From Firmicutes bacterium UBA6132 (GTDB taxonomy: Bacteria; Bacillota_A; Clostridia; Tissierellales; Sedimentibacteraceae): a stretch of 9,714 nucleotides of DNA. Shown here piece by piece: positions 1 through 6,951 of this stretch. Made by a program: the position numbers and the translations under genes. The notes beneath the pieces were generated by a model that saw nothing but the letters and a program-made list of their open reading frames with translations, had not been told where the DNA came from and did no database searches. The DNA lies in assembly GCA_002435835.1 (NCBI GenBank), contig DIVM01000142.1, positions 1-9,714 of the forward strand, written 5' to 3'. Position 1 is the first letter of the stretch; each line of letters opens with the position of its first letter.

Positions 1-3
1 CAT
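1..3 (-). CDS. Start codon of a gene running off the left edge
   Basis: Positions 3 to 1 read ATG on the minus strand, preceded at a good distance by a GGAGA ribosome binding site (complement of 11-15). A TATAAT box lies further upstream. Only the start codon is inside the window, so nothing can be said about the product. The call rests on the RBS-ATG spacing plus the promoter-like sequence behind it. Confidence 0.45.
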
Positions 4-52
4 TAGATTCTCCTATAGTATTTAATTTAAATGTTTATTTATGGAATACCAT

Positions 53-81
53 ATTATATCATTTTTGAGTTACATTATCAT
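53..81 (-). promoter_or_regulatory. Candidate sigma-A promoter for the left-edge gene
   Basis: The minus strand reads TATAAT (complement of 53-58). Seventeen bases upstream is ATGATA (complement of 76-81), which matches 4 of 6 bases of the TTGACA consensus. Transcription would start about 45-47 and give a leader of roughly 45 bases. In such AT-rich DNA a -10 match arises easily by chance, so confidence is moderate. Confidence 0.4.
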
Positions 82-107
82 AAATACTTCAAAATATTTA
101 AATAATA

Positions 108-140
108 AGAGATGTATTTTATTACAAAAAATACATCTCT
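108..140 (-). terminator. Hairpin terminator after the small DUF4242-like gene
   Basis: A perfect 13-bp stem, AGAGATGTATTTT (108-120) against AAAATACATCTCT (128-140), encloses a 7-base loop. It lies 70 bases past the stop codon of the minus-strand gene ending at 211 and before the promoter of the left-edge gene. The flank on the minus-strand exit side is A/T only but not a pure T run, so termination is likely rather than certain. Confidence 0.65.
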
Positions 141-210
141 CTATTATATAAATTAGTAAATAAAACTAAATTGCTACGTTATATATTATGCTTGTTTTGT
201 AGTAATTAAA

Positions 211-477
211 TTATAAAGGAGAATAAATATCAAAATCATCCTTTGCAATATCAAAAATATGTACGGGATAAATATCATCAAAAGATATTTCAAGTTGTGT
301 TAAAATATTCTCAATATCATTCTTAGAAGGTGCTTCCCAGTTACTAAAAAATTTGTTATCTTCAAAATCACAATAAATTCTATTGCATACATAACCTGCT
401 TCGGATAACGCCTTAGCCGTTTCTTTTAAAAATGCTTCTGAAATATGTTTTGAATGAGTAACCATGTAATGTGGCAT
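211..477 (-). CDS. Small DUF4242-like (ferredoxin-fold) protein
   Basis: An 88-residue soluble protein with no signal peptide or membrane segment. The N-terminus MPHYMVTHS, the middle pattern YCDFEDNKFFSNWEAPS (residues 35-51) and a late acidic beta strand resemble small one-domain alpha/beta proteins of the DUF4242 type, some described as nickel-binding. In that family a strand ending in E-A-P-S/D precedes the second helix. Two cysteines (31 and 36) and several histidines (3, 8, 11, 73) could bind metal, but no defined site can be claimed. The start is well set by AGGAGG (complement of 485-490) seven bases upstream. It follows the LysR gene by 41 bases on the same strand with no terminator between, so the two are probably cotranscribed, and a role with the regulator or the YeiH transporter is inferred only from position. 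Family assignment is from memory and moderate. Confidence 0.7.
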   Translation of the reverse strand: MPHYMVTHSKHISEAFLKETAKALSEAGYVCNRIYCDFEDNKFFSNWEAPSKNDIENILTQLEISFDDIYPVHIFDIAKDDFDIYSPL

Positions 478-518
478 AATAAAACCTCCTGTTTTGTTAT
501 TTATATAATAGTTACCCC

Positions 519-1415
519 TTATGGTTTATTTAAAACATTATATTTAATTTTTTCATACCAATATTCAATCTGTTCCTTATCTGGACAGTTTTTTAAATAG
601 ACAAAACTAAATGGGTGTGAAACACTAAAATTTCGTATTCTAATTTCTTTCAAATATCCTTGAGATAACTCATTTTTTACTGCTTCCTTGTACATAAAAG
701 TGATACCCATATTTTCATGGCAAAGATTTTTAATAGCATTCATGTTACCTATTTCAATTTTATGCTTAAAATTTTTTATACTTAAATTTTGATTGTATAG
801 GGCTCTTTCTAGCACATCACGTGTACCACTTCCCTGTTCCCGTAAAATTAAATTCTGCTCTAACAAATCATCAAGATCTGTAATATTGTCTGCTATTTTA
901 TTCTTTGGTGAGCAAACCGCAATAAATGGTTCATTAGAAATTAAATTTGATTCAAATTGCTCTTTGTTAAAATGTCCTTCAAGAAGTATAAAGTCAACTT
1001 TTCCATCCCATAACATTTTTTGAAGAATCTGGGTATTTTCTACAAACATTAATATTTGCAATTGGGGATCTTCAGAAATTATTTTAGATAAAATTGGTGG
1101 AATTATGTATTCACCAATAGTTAATGTCGCCCCAAAATTAAGTGGCTTACTTTGATTCTTAATGTGTTGAAGGAGTGGAAAAATTCGCTCAGAGTTAGCC
1201 TTTAGTGACATAGCATATTGTTGTAGCGCCTTACCTTCCTGTGTCAAAGCAAAATTCTTTCCTTTTTGAGATATTAAATTTATTTGATAATGATTCTCAA
1301 GATATTGTATGTGCTGAGAAACAGCAGGCTGAGTCATGCTAAGTTTCCTTGCAGTCAATGAATAATTCTTTGTTTCACAAAGCGTTAAAAATGTTTCTAT
1401 TCTATTATCTAACAT
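519..1415 (-). CDS. LysR-family regulator, YeiE/CysL-like
   Basis: A 298-residue protein, the usual LysR length. The N-terminal winged HTH spans about residues 1-62, with TARKLSMTQPAVSQHIQYLE (21-40) as the helix-turn-helix. The ligand-binding domain follows from about 90. In it, the motif EQGSGTRD (193-200) is characteristic of the CysL/YeiE/CbbR branch, whose ligands are often small anions or sulfur compounds. It is divergent from a YeiH-family transporter with 106 bases between the start codons, the same arrangement as yeiE-yeiH in Escherichia coli, where the regulator has been linked to sulfite response. A homologous role (activating the transporter in response to a sulfur oxyanion) is inference. 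The RBS GGACGGA upstream of the ATG is weak, which is common for autoregulated LysR genes. Repeats in the shared intergenic region are candidate operators. Confidence 0.9.
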   Translation of the reverse strand: MLDNRIETFLTLCETKNYSLTARKLSMTQPAVSQHIQYLENHYQINLISQKGKNFALTQEGKALQQYAMSLKANSERIFPLLQHIKNQSKPLNFGATLTIGEYIIPPILSKIISEDPQLQILMFVENTQILQKMLWDGKVDFILLEGHFNKEQFESNLISNEPFIAVCSPKNKIADNITDLDDLLEQNLILREQGSGTRDVLERALYNQNLSIKNFKHKIEIGNMNAIKNLCHENMGITFMYKEAVKNELSQGYLKEIRIRNFSVSHPFSFVYLKNCPDKEQIEYWYEKIKYNVLNKP

Positions 1416-1424
1416 ATTCCGTCC

Positions 1425-1490
1425 TATAAGTTAAATTTATTAAAGTATAAGTTTTTATAATTACATTTTATCTTAAACTTATGATAAAAT
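1425..1490. promoter_or_regulatory. Candidate LysR operator region with repeats
   Basis: TATAAGTT occurs at 1425-1432 and again at 1446-1453, exactly 21 bases apart (about two helical turns), and AACTTAT in inverted orientation lies at 1476-1482. Overlapping the last copy is a perfect inverted repeat, ATTTTATC (1465-1472) and GATAAAAT (1483-1490), separated by 10 bases. LysR regulators typically bind interrupted dyads plus a promoter-proximal half site, usually between divergent genes, which is where this lies. No convincing -35/-10 pair for the transporter could be fixed; the right arm holds a TAAAAT that might act as a -10. Confidence 0.5.
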
Positions 1491-1521
1491 CAAGTTGTTA
1501 TTAAATATTTGGAGGTTATAT

Positions 1522-2538
1522 ATGTTAAATGACGCAAACAAAAAAATACCTGGAATTATTTTGAGCATATGTGTCGCATTTATTGCTTTTTACCTAAGCA
1601 ACCTTATTTCAGGAAATATAATTGGAGCAACTGTTATGGCTCTTTTAGTAGGTATGGCTTTAAATCCTGTAGTAAAAAAATATAATCAATTTGAATCAGG
1701 AGTATCATTTGCTGGAAAAATATTTCTTCGTGCTGGTATTATACTCATGGGAGTAAATATGAATTTTGCAGATGTACTAAATGTCGGAAAATATTCACTC
1801 TTTGTTATGATATTTACTATGGTGACAGCTTTTGGCGCTGGAAATTTAATAGGTAAAACTTTTGGGATGAATTGGAAATTAACTAATCTGCTTTCTGTAA
1901 GCACAGCAATTTGCGGGGGTTCAGCAGTTGCAGCAGTGGGGCCTGTAATAAAAGCTGAAGATCAAGATATAGCATATGCTATTTCTTCTACATTTATATT
2001 TGACATTTTAACGGTTGTAGTAATCCCATGGATTGGTATAGCTCTTGGAATGTCCAATATGGGTTATGGACTTTGGGTAGGAACTGCAGTTAATGATACA
2101 TCATCAGTTGTAGCAGCTGGCTATGCTTTTTCTGACATTGCTGGTAATACAGCAGTTATTGTAAAACTTACGAGAACCTTGTTCATTATTCCATGTGTTT
2201 TAATTTTTTCTTTAATTAACGAAAGAAAAGAAGCAAAGTTAAGTGGTATAAATGGACATGTGCCTGTAAACTTGAAAAAAATTTTTCCATATTTTATAAT
2301 TATGTTTTTATTAATTGTAGCTCTTCAAAGCACAAATATCATTCCTGTTACATTAGTTCCTATACTTTCAAAAACTTCTAAATTATGTATGGTAATTGCA
2401 CTTTCAGCAATAGGTCTGAAAACAAGTTATTCAGATATTCGCCGGATTGGATTTAGACCTATGATACTTGGATTTATTATAGATACTTTAGTTGTTTTTG
2501 TTTCCATAGGTGTCCAAATTGCAACAGGCAGGTTTTAA
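1522..2538 (+). CDS. YeiH-family putative sulfate/sulfite exporter
   Basis: A 338-residue integral membrane protein of the YeiH family (PF03601, usually annotated putative sulfate exporter), close to the 349 residues of E. coli YeiH. Around ten hydrophobic segments run the whole length. Family hallmarks are visible: SVSTAICGGSAVAA (residues about 126-139), GTAVNDTSSVVAAG (about 188-201) and LTRTLFIIP shortly after. The start chosen is the ATG at 1522, seven bases after GGAGG at 1511-1515; an upstream in-frame TTG at 1495 has no RBS and falls close to the operator repeats. A perfect palindromic terminator follows the stop within a few bases, so this is a single-gene transcript. The divergent LysR gene is the probable activator. 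The actual substrate is not established; sulfur oxyanion export is inferred from the family and from YeiE/YeiH pairing. Confidence 0.9.
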   Translation: MLNDANKKIPGIILSICVAFIAFYLSNLISGNIIGATVMALLVGMALNPVVKKYNQFESGVSFAGKIFLRAGIILMGVNMNFADVLNVGKYSLFVMIFTMVTAFGAGNLIGKTFGMNWKLTNLLSVSTAICGGSAVAAVGPVIKAEDQDIAYAISSTFIFDILTVVVIPWIGIALGMSNMGYGLWVGTAVNDTSSVVAAGYAFSDIAGNTAVIVKLTRTLFIIPCVLIFSLINERKEAKLSGINGHVPVNLKKIFPYFIIMFLLIVALQSTNIIPVTLVPILSKTSKLCMVIALSAIGLKTSYSDIRRIGFRPMILGFIIDTLVVFVSIGVQIATGRF

Positions 2539-2542
2539 AGTA

Positions 2543-2573
2543 AAAAAACTACTCAAATTTGAGTAGTTTTTTG
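2543..2573 (+). terminator. Perfect palindromic terminator after yeiH-like gene
   Basis: ACTACTC (2548-2554) pairs with GAGTAGT (2561-2567) around AAATTT. The stem extends through an A run on the left and a T run on the right, so 2543-2572 is a perfect 30-bp palindrome. It begins four bases after the transporter stop and has the T tail of an intrinsic terminator. By symmetry it could also stop transcription from the right. Confidence 0.9.
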
Positions 2574-2580
2574 TTTCCTT

Positions 2581-2720
2581 CATTGTGCTTCAATTCCTTG
2601 ATTACGATACTCCGGTATCACATAAAGATCAAAAATAGTCTGTCAAGGTATAAACTACGGTAGCCATTAAAATACTTTCTTTATATGCCATAGATTTTCT
2701 CCAAACATTAAAATCAATAG
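2581..2720 (-). pseudogene. Degraded GNAT acetyltransferase remnant
   Basis: On the minus strand, reading leftward from about 2715, one frame gives NVWRKSMAYKESILMATV and continues to a stop near 2635. Another frame then gives DLYVIPEYRNQGIEAQ down to 2581. The second piece is the GNAT motif A signature (V-x-P-E-Y-R-x-x-G-I/R) that binds the acetyl-CoA pyrophosphate, and the first resembles the preceding alpha helix of such enzymes. The two parts are in different frames and too close together for an intact domain. The C-terminal half is missing, and the remnant abuts the transporter terminator. I read this as the decayed core of an N-acetyltransferase with an internal deletion. It cannot make a functional enzyme, and the substrate is unknowable from what is left. 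Confidence 0.6.
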
Positions 2721-2790
2721 TGAAAAATTAATAATTAAAAATAAGGTGAACAATGAAAAATAAACAGTTCTATTCCTTTGTTTCACCATA
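2718..2790. repeat. A-rich, repeat-like spacer with imperfect inverted ends
   Basis: The segment contains near-repeats of GTGAAAAATTAATAATTAAAAA and GTGAACAATGAAAAATAAA type (2720-2763). GGTGAACAA (2745-2753) pairs with TTGTTTCACC (2778-2787) apart from one bulged base. Short GTGAAxAATxAAxAATTA units of this kind recur between genes in clostridial genomes, from memory, so this may be a copy of a dispersed intergenic repeat. There is no coding potential. One copy cannot establish a repeat family. Confidence 0.3.
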
Positions 2791-2796
2791 ATAAAA

Positions 2797-2828
2797 GCTG
2801 ATAATTGACTCAACATCCTTTTATCAGC
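2797..2828 (-). terminator. Terminator of the siderophore-uptake operon
   Basis: GCTGATAA (2797-2804) and TTATCAGC (2821-2828) form an 8-bp stem. The minus-strand exit side reads TTTTATTATGG and the opposite side reads CTTTTTC, so it can act in both directions. It lies about 43 bases beyond the stop codon of the DUF2325 gene, the last gene of the minus-strand operon. Confidence 0.75.
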
Positions 2829-2870
2829 CTTTTTCACTAAACTTTTTAACTAAAAAATTATACAATATTA

Positions 2871-3155
2871 TTAATTCATACAATGCTCTATTAATATATT
2901 TTTTAATGCACTTCCGCTGCTGCTGTGTGAACGTACAATTTTGGCACCTAACTTTTCCCCATTTTTTAAAGCATTGCTTACCATTTGATGCGAAACAGTA
3001 TTTGTAAATAAAATGAGAATATCTGGTTTACCAATAACGCTTTTCATATTTTGTTGCATTTGTGTAAAAACTTTTGCTTTGCAGTTATATTGCTTACATA
3101 TATCTTTATATGTGCATACCATTCTATCATGCCCACCGACTATTACAATACTCAT
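2871..3155 (-). CDS. DUF2325 domain protein, last gene of siderophore operon
   Basis: A 94-residue soluble protein that fits DUF2325 over its full length. It opens with MSIVIVGGHDRMVCTYKDIC (1-20), then CKAKVFTQM (25-33), a hydrophobic strand with LFTNTVSHQM (49-58), and ends with RSHSSSGSALKNIL (75-88), the conserved C-terminal signature. The fold is expected to be a small Rossmann-like alpha/beta domain; the biochemical function is unknown. Conserved histidines (9, 56, 77) and cysteines (14, 20, 25, 92) suggest a metal or redox link, which is speculation. It starts 21 bases after the stop of the yclQ-like gene, with GGAAAGGA as RBS, and shares that operon's terminator. From memory, DUF2325 genes are often found near iron-transport genes such as feoB in clostridia, so an accessory role in iron handling is plausible but unproven. 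Confidence 0.88.
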   Translation of the reverse strand: MSIVIVGGHDRMVCTYKDICKQYNCKAKVFTQMQQNMKSVIGKPDILILFTNTVSHQMVSNALKNGEKLGAKIVRSHSSSGSALKNILIEHCMN

Positions 3156-3176
3156 AGATTTTCCTTTCCAATTGCT

Positions 3177-4136
3177 TTAATTCACACTTGCTTTTACTTC
3201 TTCAATCATTTTCATTGTTCCGTTTATTCCACCTGTTGCAACATACCATATATGAGAATCTAAATATACAATATTATCATTTTCAAAAGCAGCAGTTTTT
3301 TTCATCATGTCATTATTCATTAAATTTTCTGCAGATAAATTTCCATTAGAAGTAACTGCTCCTCTATCTATTATAAAAATATAGTCTGGGTTTTTCTCTA
3401 CTATATATTCAAAAGATATTTTTTGACCATGTGTGCTTGTGTCAATTTTTTCATCTACTGGAATAAATCCAAATTGATCGTGAATTATTCCAAAACGAGA
3501 ACCAAGGCCATATGCACTCATGCTGCCTTCATCTGCCATTATAAACAATGCATTTTTACCACTTGATTTTACTTGGTCATTTAATTCATTAGATGCTGTT
3601 TCAATTTTCAGAATTTCTTCTTTTACTTCATTTTCTTTATTAAATATCTTTCCTATTATATTCATATTATCTTTAAATGATTGTAAGTACTTTTCTCCAT
3701 ATAAAGGAACATAAATAGTTGGAGCAATTTCTTTAAACTGTTCGTATAAATCCTTTTGTCTTGTTGAAATAAAAATTACATCGGGTTTAAGTTCATATAT
3801 TTTTTCAAAATTAGGTTCCTTTAATGTTCCAACATCTTCATATTTTTCATCATTATATTTATCCAAATGTGTCGGAATATTAGATTTTGGCAAACCTATT
3901 ACTTCTTCACCTAAAGCATCAAGCGAATCTAAAACTCCGTAATCAAATACTATTATTTTTTCTGGATTAACATTTAATGTTACTTCATCTATTTCGTGAG
4001 TTATTGTAATATCTTTTGGTACTTCTGATTTTTCTGATACTTCAAGATTTTTTACTTTTGTATTTTGGCTACATGCTGCAAGTGCAAAAGTAGATAAAGC
4101 TACTGTTAATGTTAAAGCTAATTTTTTTAATTTCAT
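3177..4136 (-). CDS. yclQ: Ferric-siderophore binding lipoprotein (YclQ/CeuE-like)
   Basis: A 319-residue extracellular solute-binding protein of the FecB/TroA-like class III fold, tethered to the membrane. Residues 1-21 are a signal peptide with lipobox LAAC (19-22), so Cys22 should be lipidated. The mature part aligns by eye with B. subtilis YclQ over its length: FDYGVLDSLDALG (64-76), GLPKSNIPTHLDKYNDEKY (81-99), DVGTLKEPNFEKI (101-113), and ISTRQ, GSRFG and DRGA blocks. Residues corresponding to the ferric-catecholate ligands and contacts in CeuE/YclQ are present: His236 in STHGQ, Tyr298 in HIWY, and Arg126, Arg214 and Arg258. The likely substrate is a tris- or bis-catecholate iron complex (petrobactin, enterobactin fragments); exact specificity is not readable. 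It sits 109 bases downstream of the ATPase gene with its own AGAGGA RBS, which may allow higher expression than the permeases. Confidence 0.93.
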   Translation of the reverse strand: MKLKKLALTLTVALSTFALAACSQNTKVKNLEVSEKSEVPKDITITHEIDEVTLNVNPEKIIVFDYGVLDSLDALGEEVIGLPKSNIPTHLDKYNDEKYEDVGTLKEPNFEKIYELKPDVIFISTRQKDLYEQFKEIAPTIYVPLYGEKYLQSFKDNMNIIGKIFNKENEVKEEILKIETASNELNDQVKSSGKNALFIMADEGSMSAYGLGSRFGIIHDQFGFIPVDEKIDTSTHGQKISFEYIVEKNPDYIFIIDRGAVTSNGNLSAENLMNNDMMKKTAAFENDNIVYLDSHIWYVATGGINGTMKMIEEVKASVN

Positions 4137-4245
4137 TTTATTCCTCTTTCATATTTTATTTTTTTATTTTTGTATTTTTATTTAACTATCTATTATTTCA
4201 TACGCTGTTTTGTGAATAGCAGCTTAATTGTTTTAGTTTAGTTTA

Positions 4246-5001
4246 TTAGTAATAAACACACAATTTCATGTTGTTTATTTCTGATATGGTAAAATTCATG
4301 TCATACAATTCTTCAAGCTTTTTTTTATTAATTATTTTTTCGGAAGGCCCATCCTCTACCTTTTTCCCTTCTTTCAAAGCAACTATATAATCAGAATAAC
4401 AGGAAGCAAAATTTATATCATGAATTACAATTGCTATTGTCTTTCCTAATTCATCAACAAGTTTCCTTAATATTTTCATTATTTCCACTGAATGTTTCAT
4501 GTCCAGGTTGTTTAATGGTTCATCAAGAAGAATATATTCCGTATTTTGAGCTAAAACCATGGCAATATAAGCCCTTTGTCTTTGCCCTCCGCTTAACTCA
4601 TCAAGATATTTATTTTCCATATCTTTTAGTTTCATATAATCTATGGAATCATCAATATATTTTTTATCCTCTTTTGTCAATTTGCCTTGACTGTATGGAA
4701 ATCTCCCAAAGCTCACTAATTCTCTTACTGTTAATCTAATATTTATATCATTTGATTGTTTTAAAATGGATATTTTTTTTGCCAATTCAATGTTATTCCA
4801 TTTTTCTAAATTTTTACCTTCAATAAGAATTTCTCCACCTTGCTTAGGAAGAATCCTGATGATTATGGATAATAAAGTGCTTTTTCCAGCTCCATTTGGC
4901 CCTATAAATGATGTGATTTTACCTTTTCTTATAATTGTTGATACATCATCAACTACATTTTTATCATTATAATTTTTACTTACATTTTTTATTTCAATCA
5001 T
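4246..5001 (-). CDS. yclP: Ferric-siderophore ABC transporter ATPase (YclP-like)
   Basis: A 251-residue cytoplasmic ATP-binding subunit that powers import. All nucleotide-binding motifs are intact: Walker A GPNGAGKST (34-42), Q-loop Gln82, signature LSGGQ (136-140), Walker B YILLDEP (156-162) with catalytic Glu161, D-loop around NNLD (164-167), and H-loop His194. The length and the segment SFGRFPYSQGKLTKEDK (97-113) fit the FecE/FepC/YclP class of siderophore and cobalamin importers. The start codon overlaps the stop of the upstream permease in an ATGA, and AAAGGAG lies inside the end of that gene, which indicates translational coupling. The Cys-Val-Tyr-Tyr end is normal variation. Assignment to YclP rather than another FecE-like ATPase rests mainly on the neighbouring YclN-, YclO- and YclQ-like genes in the same order as in Bacillus. 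Confidence 0.94.
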   Translation of the reverse strand: MIEIKNVSKNYNDKNVVDDVSTIIRKGKITSFIGPNGAGKSTLLSIIIRILPKQGGEILIEGKNLEKWNNIELAKKISILKQSNDINIRLTVRELVSFGRFPYSQGKLTKEDKKYIDDSIDYMKLKDMENKYLDELSGGQRQRAYIAMVLAQNTEYILLDEPLNNLDMKHSVEIMKILRKLVDELGKTIAIVIHDINFASCYSDYIVALKEGKKVEDGPSEKIINKKKLEELYDMNFTISEINNMKLCVYY

Positions 5002-5951
5002 GCTATATTCTCCTTTAACAATAAATATACGAAATAAATTCCTCCTATAAAATTAATGATTACACTAATAGGTGTTCCAAAATTTAATATTCTTTCAACA
5101 AACAATTGACCTCCAACTAATGAAATTATGCTTATTAAACTTGAAGATACAAATAGAATTTTGTGTTCATAAGTTTTTAACATTTCCCTTGATAAATTTA
5201 CCGCTAAAAGTCCTAAAAATGTTATTGGTCCCACTAATGCGGTTGAAATTGACACAAGCACTGATACTAAAAAAAGCATTATTTTAACTACCTTGTTATG
5301 ATTAACTCCTAAATTAATTGAATGTTCTTTACCTAATGAAATTACATCCAATATGCTATAATACTTAAATGTATACAAAATAATTAATATTACAATACCT
5401 GAAGACAAAGTTAGTATTTTTGTATTAATGTTATTAAAACTTGCGAACATTTTATCCTGGACATGAAGAAACTCATTTGGATCAATTACCATCTGCATAA
5501 ATGATGAAAAACTTTGAAACAATGTGCCAAATATCATACCAACTAACAAAAGCGTCATTATATTATTTTTTTCTTTATTAAATAGAAATTTAAATAAAAT
5601 TCCTGAAAAAACTAACATTAAAGAAACTGAAACTATAAAATTTATATTTTTATCACCAACAAATTGGCTACTTGAACCAAGAGTAAAAATAACTATTGTT
5701 TGTACAAGTAAATAAAGAGAATCCAATCCAAGAACGCTGGGCGTTAAAATACGGTTATTTGTAACTGTTTGAAATATGGTTGATGAAAATGCTATTGATA
5801 TACCAGTTACAATGATTGCTAAAACTTTTGGGATTCTTTTAGATAAAAAATAACTATAGTTGTTTAAATCAACTCCAATTAATATGAATAATGCAATTAA
5901 AATTAAAGAAGTAGCTGATAATACTGCAAGCAGTTTTAATTTCTTTGTCAT
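4998..5951 (-). CDS. yclO: Ferric-siderophore ABC permease (YclO-like)
   Basis: A 317-residue FecCD-family permease with about nine or ten hydrophobic membrane segments. Characteristic blocks include the early TGISIAFSSTIFQTVTNN (47-64) followed by RILTPSVLGLDSLYLL, which matches the YclO subgroup closely, and GPITFLGLLAVNLSREML in the C-terminal half, the region that contacts the ATPase. It forms the translocation channel with the upstream permease and takes the ferric siderophore from the lipoprotein. AAGGAGG (complement of 5960-5966) precedes the ATG. It overlaps both neighbours by ATGA: its start with the end of yclN, and its stop with the start of yclP. No disruption is seen. Confidence 0.93.
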   Translation of the reverse strand: MTKKLKLLAVLSATSLILIALFILIGVDLNNYSYFLSKRIPKVLAIIVTGISIAFSSTIFQTVTNNRILTPSVLGLDSLYLLVQTIVIFTLGSSSQFVGDKNINFIVSVSLMLVFSGILFKFLFNKEKNNIMTLLLVGMIFGTLFQSFSSFMQMVIDPNEFLHVQDKMFASFNNINTKILTLSSGIVILIILYTFKYYSILDVISLGKEHSINLGVNHNKVVKIMLFLVSVLVSISTALVGPITFLGLLAVNLSREMLKTYEHKILFVSSSLISIISLVGGQLFVERILNFGTPISVIINFIGGIYFVYLLLKENIA

Positions 5952-6895
5952 GATTTATTCCTCCTTAAAACTAAGTATAGGAATATAATGCTTCCTATTA
6001 CTCCAACTGTAAGACTTATAGAAATTTCATATGGATAAACTATAAGCCTTCCCAATATGTCACAGATGAGAAGAAATACTGCACCAAACAAAGCTGTTTG
6101 CCCTATATTATTTTTCATGTTGTCCCCTAAGAAAATAGTGACTATATTAGGAACTACCAGTCCAAGAAATGGTATTTTCCCAACTGTTATAATTACTAAA
6201 GAAGAAATTAATGCTACTAAAACAATTCCTAAGTTCACTAATTTTTTATAGTTAAGACCTAAATTTTTAGAAAATTCTTCACCCATGCCTGCAATAGTAA
6301 ATTTATTAGCATAAATAAAAGCTATTAAAACTAATGGTATGCTTATGTATAAAAGTTCATATCTTCCTTTTATAATCATGGAAAAATCACCTAATAACCA
6401 AGAAGAAACATTTTGAACTAAATCATACTTATAAGCTATAAAGGTTGATACAGAATCTATAATATTCCCAACCATTATTCCTATTAAAGGAATAAATACA
6501 ACATTTTTGAACTTTACTCTATTTAAAATCTGCATAAACAAATACGTTCCGCCAATGGCAAATATAAAAGAAATTACCATGGTGTTAAAAGAACCAGCAC
6601 CCGGAAATAAAATCATTGCTGTTAAAACTCCTAATTTTGCAGAATCTTCAGTTGCTGCAGTAGTTGGTGAAACAAATTTATTGCGACTTATCTGCTGCAT
6701 TATTAGTCCCCCAATACTCATTCCTACTCCTGCTGTAATTATGCTTATGAGTCTTGGCAATCTGCTTAAAAACAAAATTTGCAGATCTTCTTGTTTCATC
6801 TTTAAAATTCCTGAAACACTTATATCTATTACACCTATAAATATTGAAATTATAGATAAAATTATTAACAATATGATGAGATATCTTTTCTTCAT
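5948..6895 (-). CDS. yclN: Ferric-siderophore ABC permease (YclN-like), first operon gene
   Basis: A 315-residue FecCD-family membrane permease, partner of the YclO-like subunit. The N-terminal membrane anchor is followed by FLSRLPRLISIITAGVG (42-58), then GGLIMQQISRNKFVSPTTA, a block highly specific to YclN/FatD-type permeases. The C-terminal half contains LVQNVSSWLLGDFSMIIKGR, GKIPFLGLVVPN (the ATPase-contact loop region) and GRLIVYPYEISISLTVG. The ATG at 6895 follows AAGGAGG (complement of 6900-6906) at a short spacing. It is the first gene of the minus-strand operon. Its promoter region contains a perfect Fur box, so iron-repressed expression of the whole importer is expected. Its stop overlaps the next start (ATGA). 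Confidence 0.94.
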   Translation of the reverse strand: MKKRYLIILLIILSIISIFIGVIDISVSGILKMKQEDLQILFLSRLPRLISIITAGVGMSIGGLIMQQISRNKFVSPTTAATEDSAKLGVLTAMILFPGAGSFNTMVISFIFAIGGTYLFMQILNRVKFKNVVFIPLIGIMVGNIIDSVSTFIAYKYDLVQNVSSWLLGDFSMIIKGRYELLYISIPLVLIAFIYANKFTIAGMGEEFSKNLGLNYKKLVNLGIVLVALISSLVIITVGKIPFLGLVVPNIVTIFLGDNMKNNIGQTALFGAVFLLICDILGRLIVYPYEISISLTVGVIGSIIFLYLVLRRNKS

Positions 6896-6923
6896 GCAGC
6901 CTCCTTACTTATAGTATTTACCA

Positions 6924-6951
6924 TTGATTTGTTTAAAAAATATGATATAAT
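6924..6951 (+). promoter_or_regulatory. Candidate divergent promoter of the AraC gene
   Basis: TTGATT (6924-6929), a 16-base spacer and TATAAT (6946-6951) with an upstream TG (6943-6944) form a good extended -10 promoter pointing right. The start would be near 6958, inside the Fur box, and give a leader of about 125 bases to the AraC-family gene. Its -10 overlaps the -10 of the opposite promoter, so polymerase could occupy only one at a time. Confidence 0.5.

Noticed and set aside
793..1023. 76-codon plus-strand frame inside the LysR gene
   Set aside because: Antisense shadow; the LysR reading spans the region without interruption.
1495..1521. Longer N-terminus for the YeiH-like protein from TTG at 1495
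   Set aside because: No ribosome binding site before it, whereas the ATG at 1522 has GGAGG at ideal spacing and gives the normal family N-terminus.
4137..4245. Possible attenuator between yclP-like and yclQ-like genes
   Set aside because: Only a 4-bp GCTG/CAGC stem is present; no convincing terminator or riboswitch structure is visible.
4431..4739. 102-codon open frame on the plus strand
   Set aside because: Antisense to the ATPase gene with its intact Walker and signature motifs; no family pattern of its own.
6507..6914. 135-codon open frame on the plus strand
   Set aside because: It lies antisense inside the YclN-like permease, whose full-length family match is clear. Its composition is the mirror of that gene, and no separate RBS was evident.
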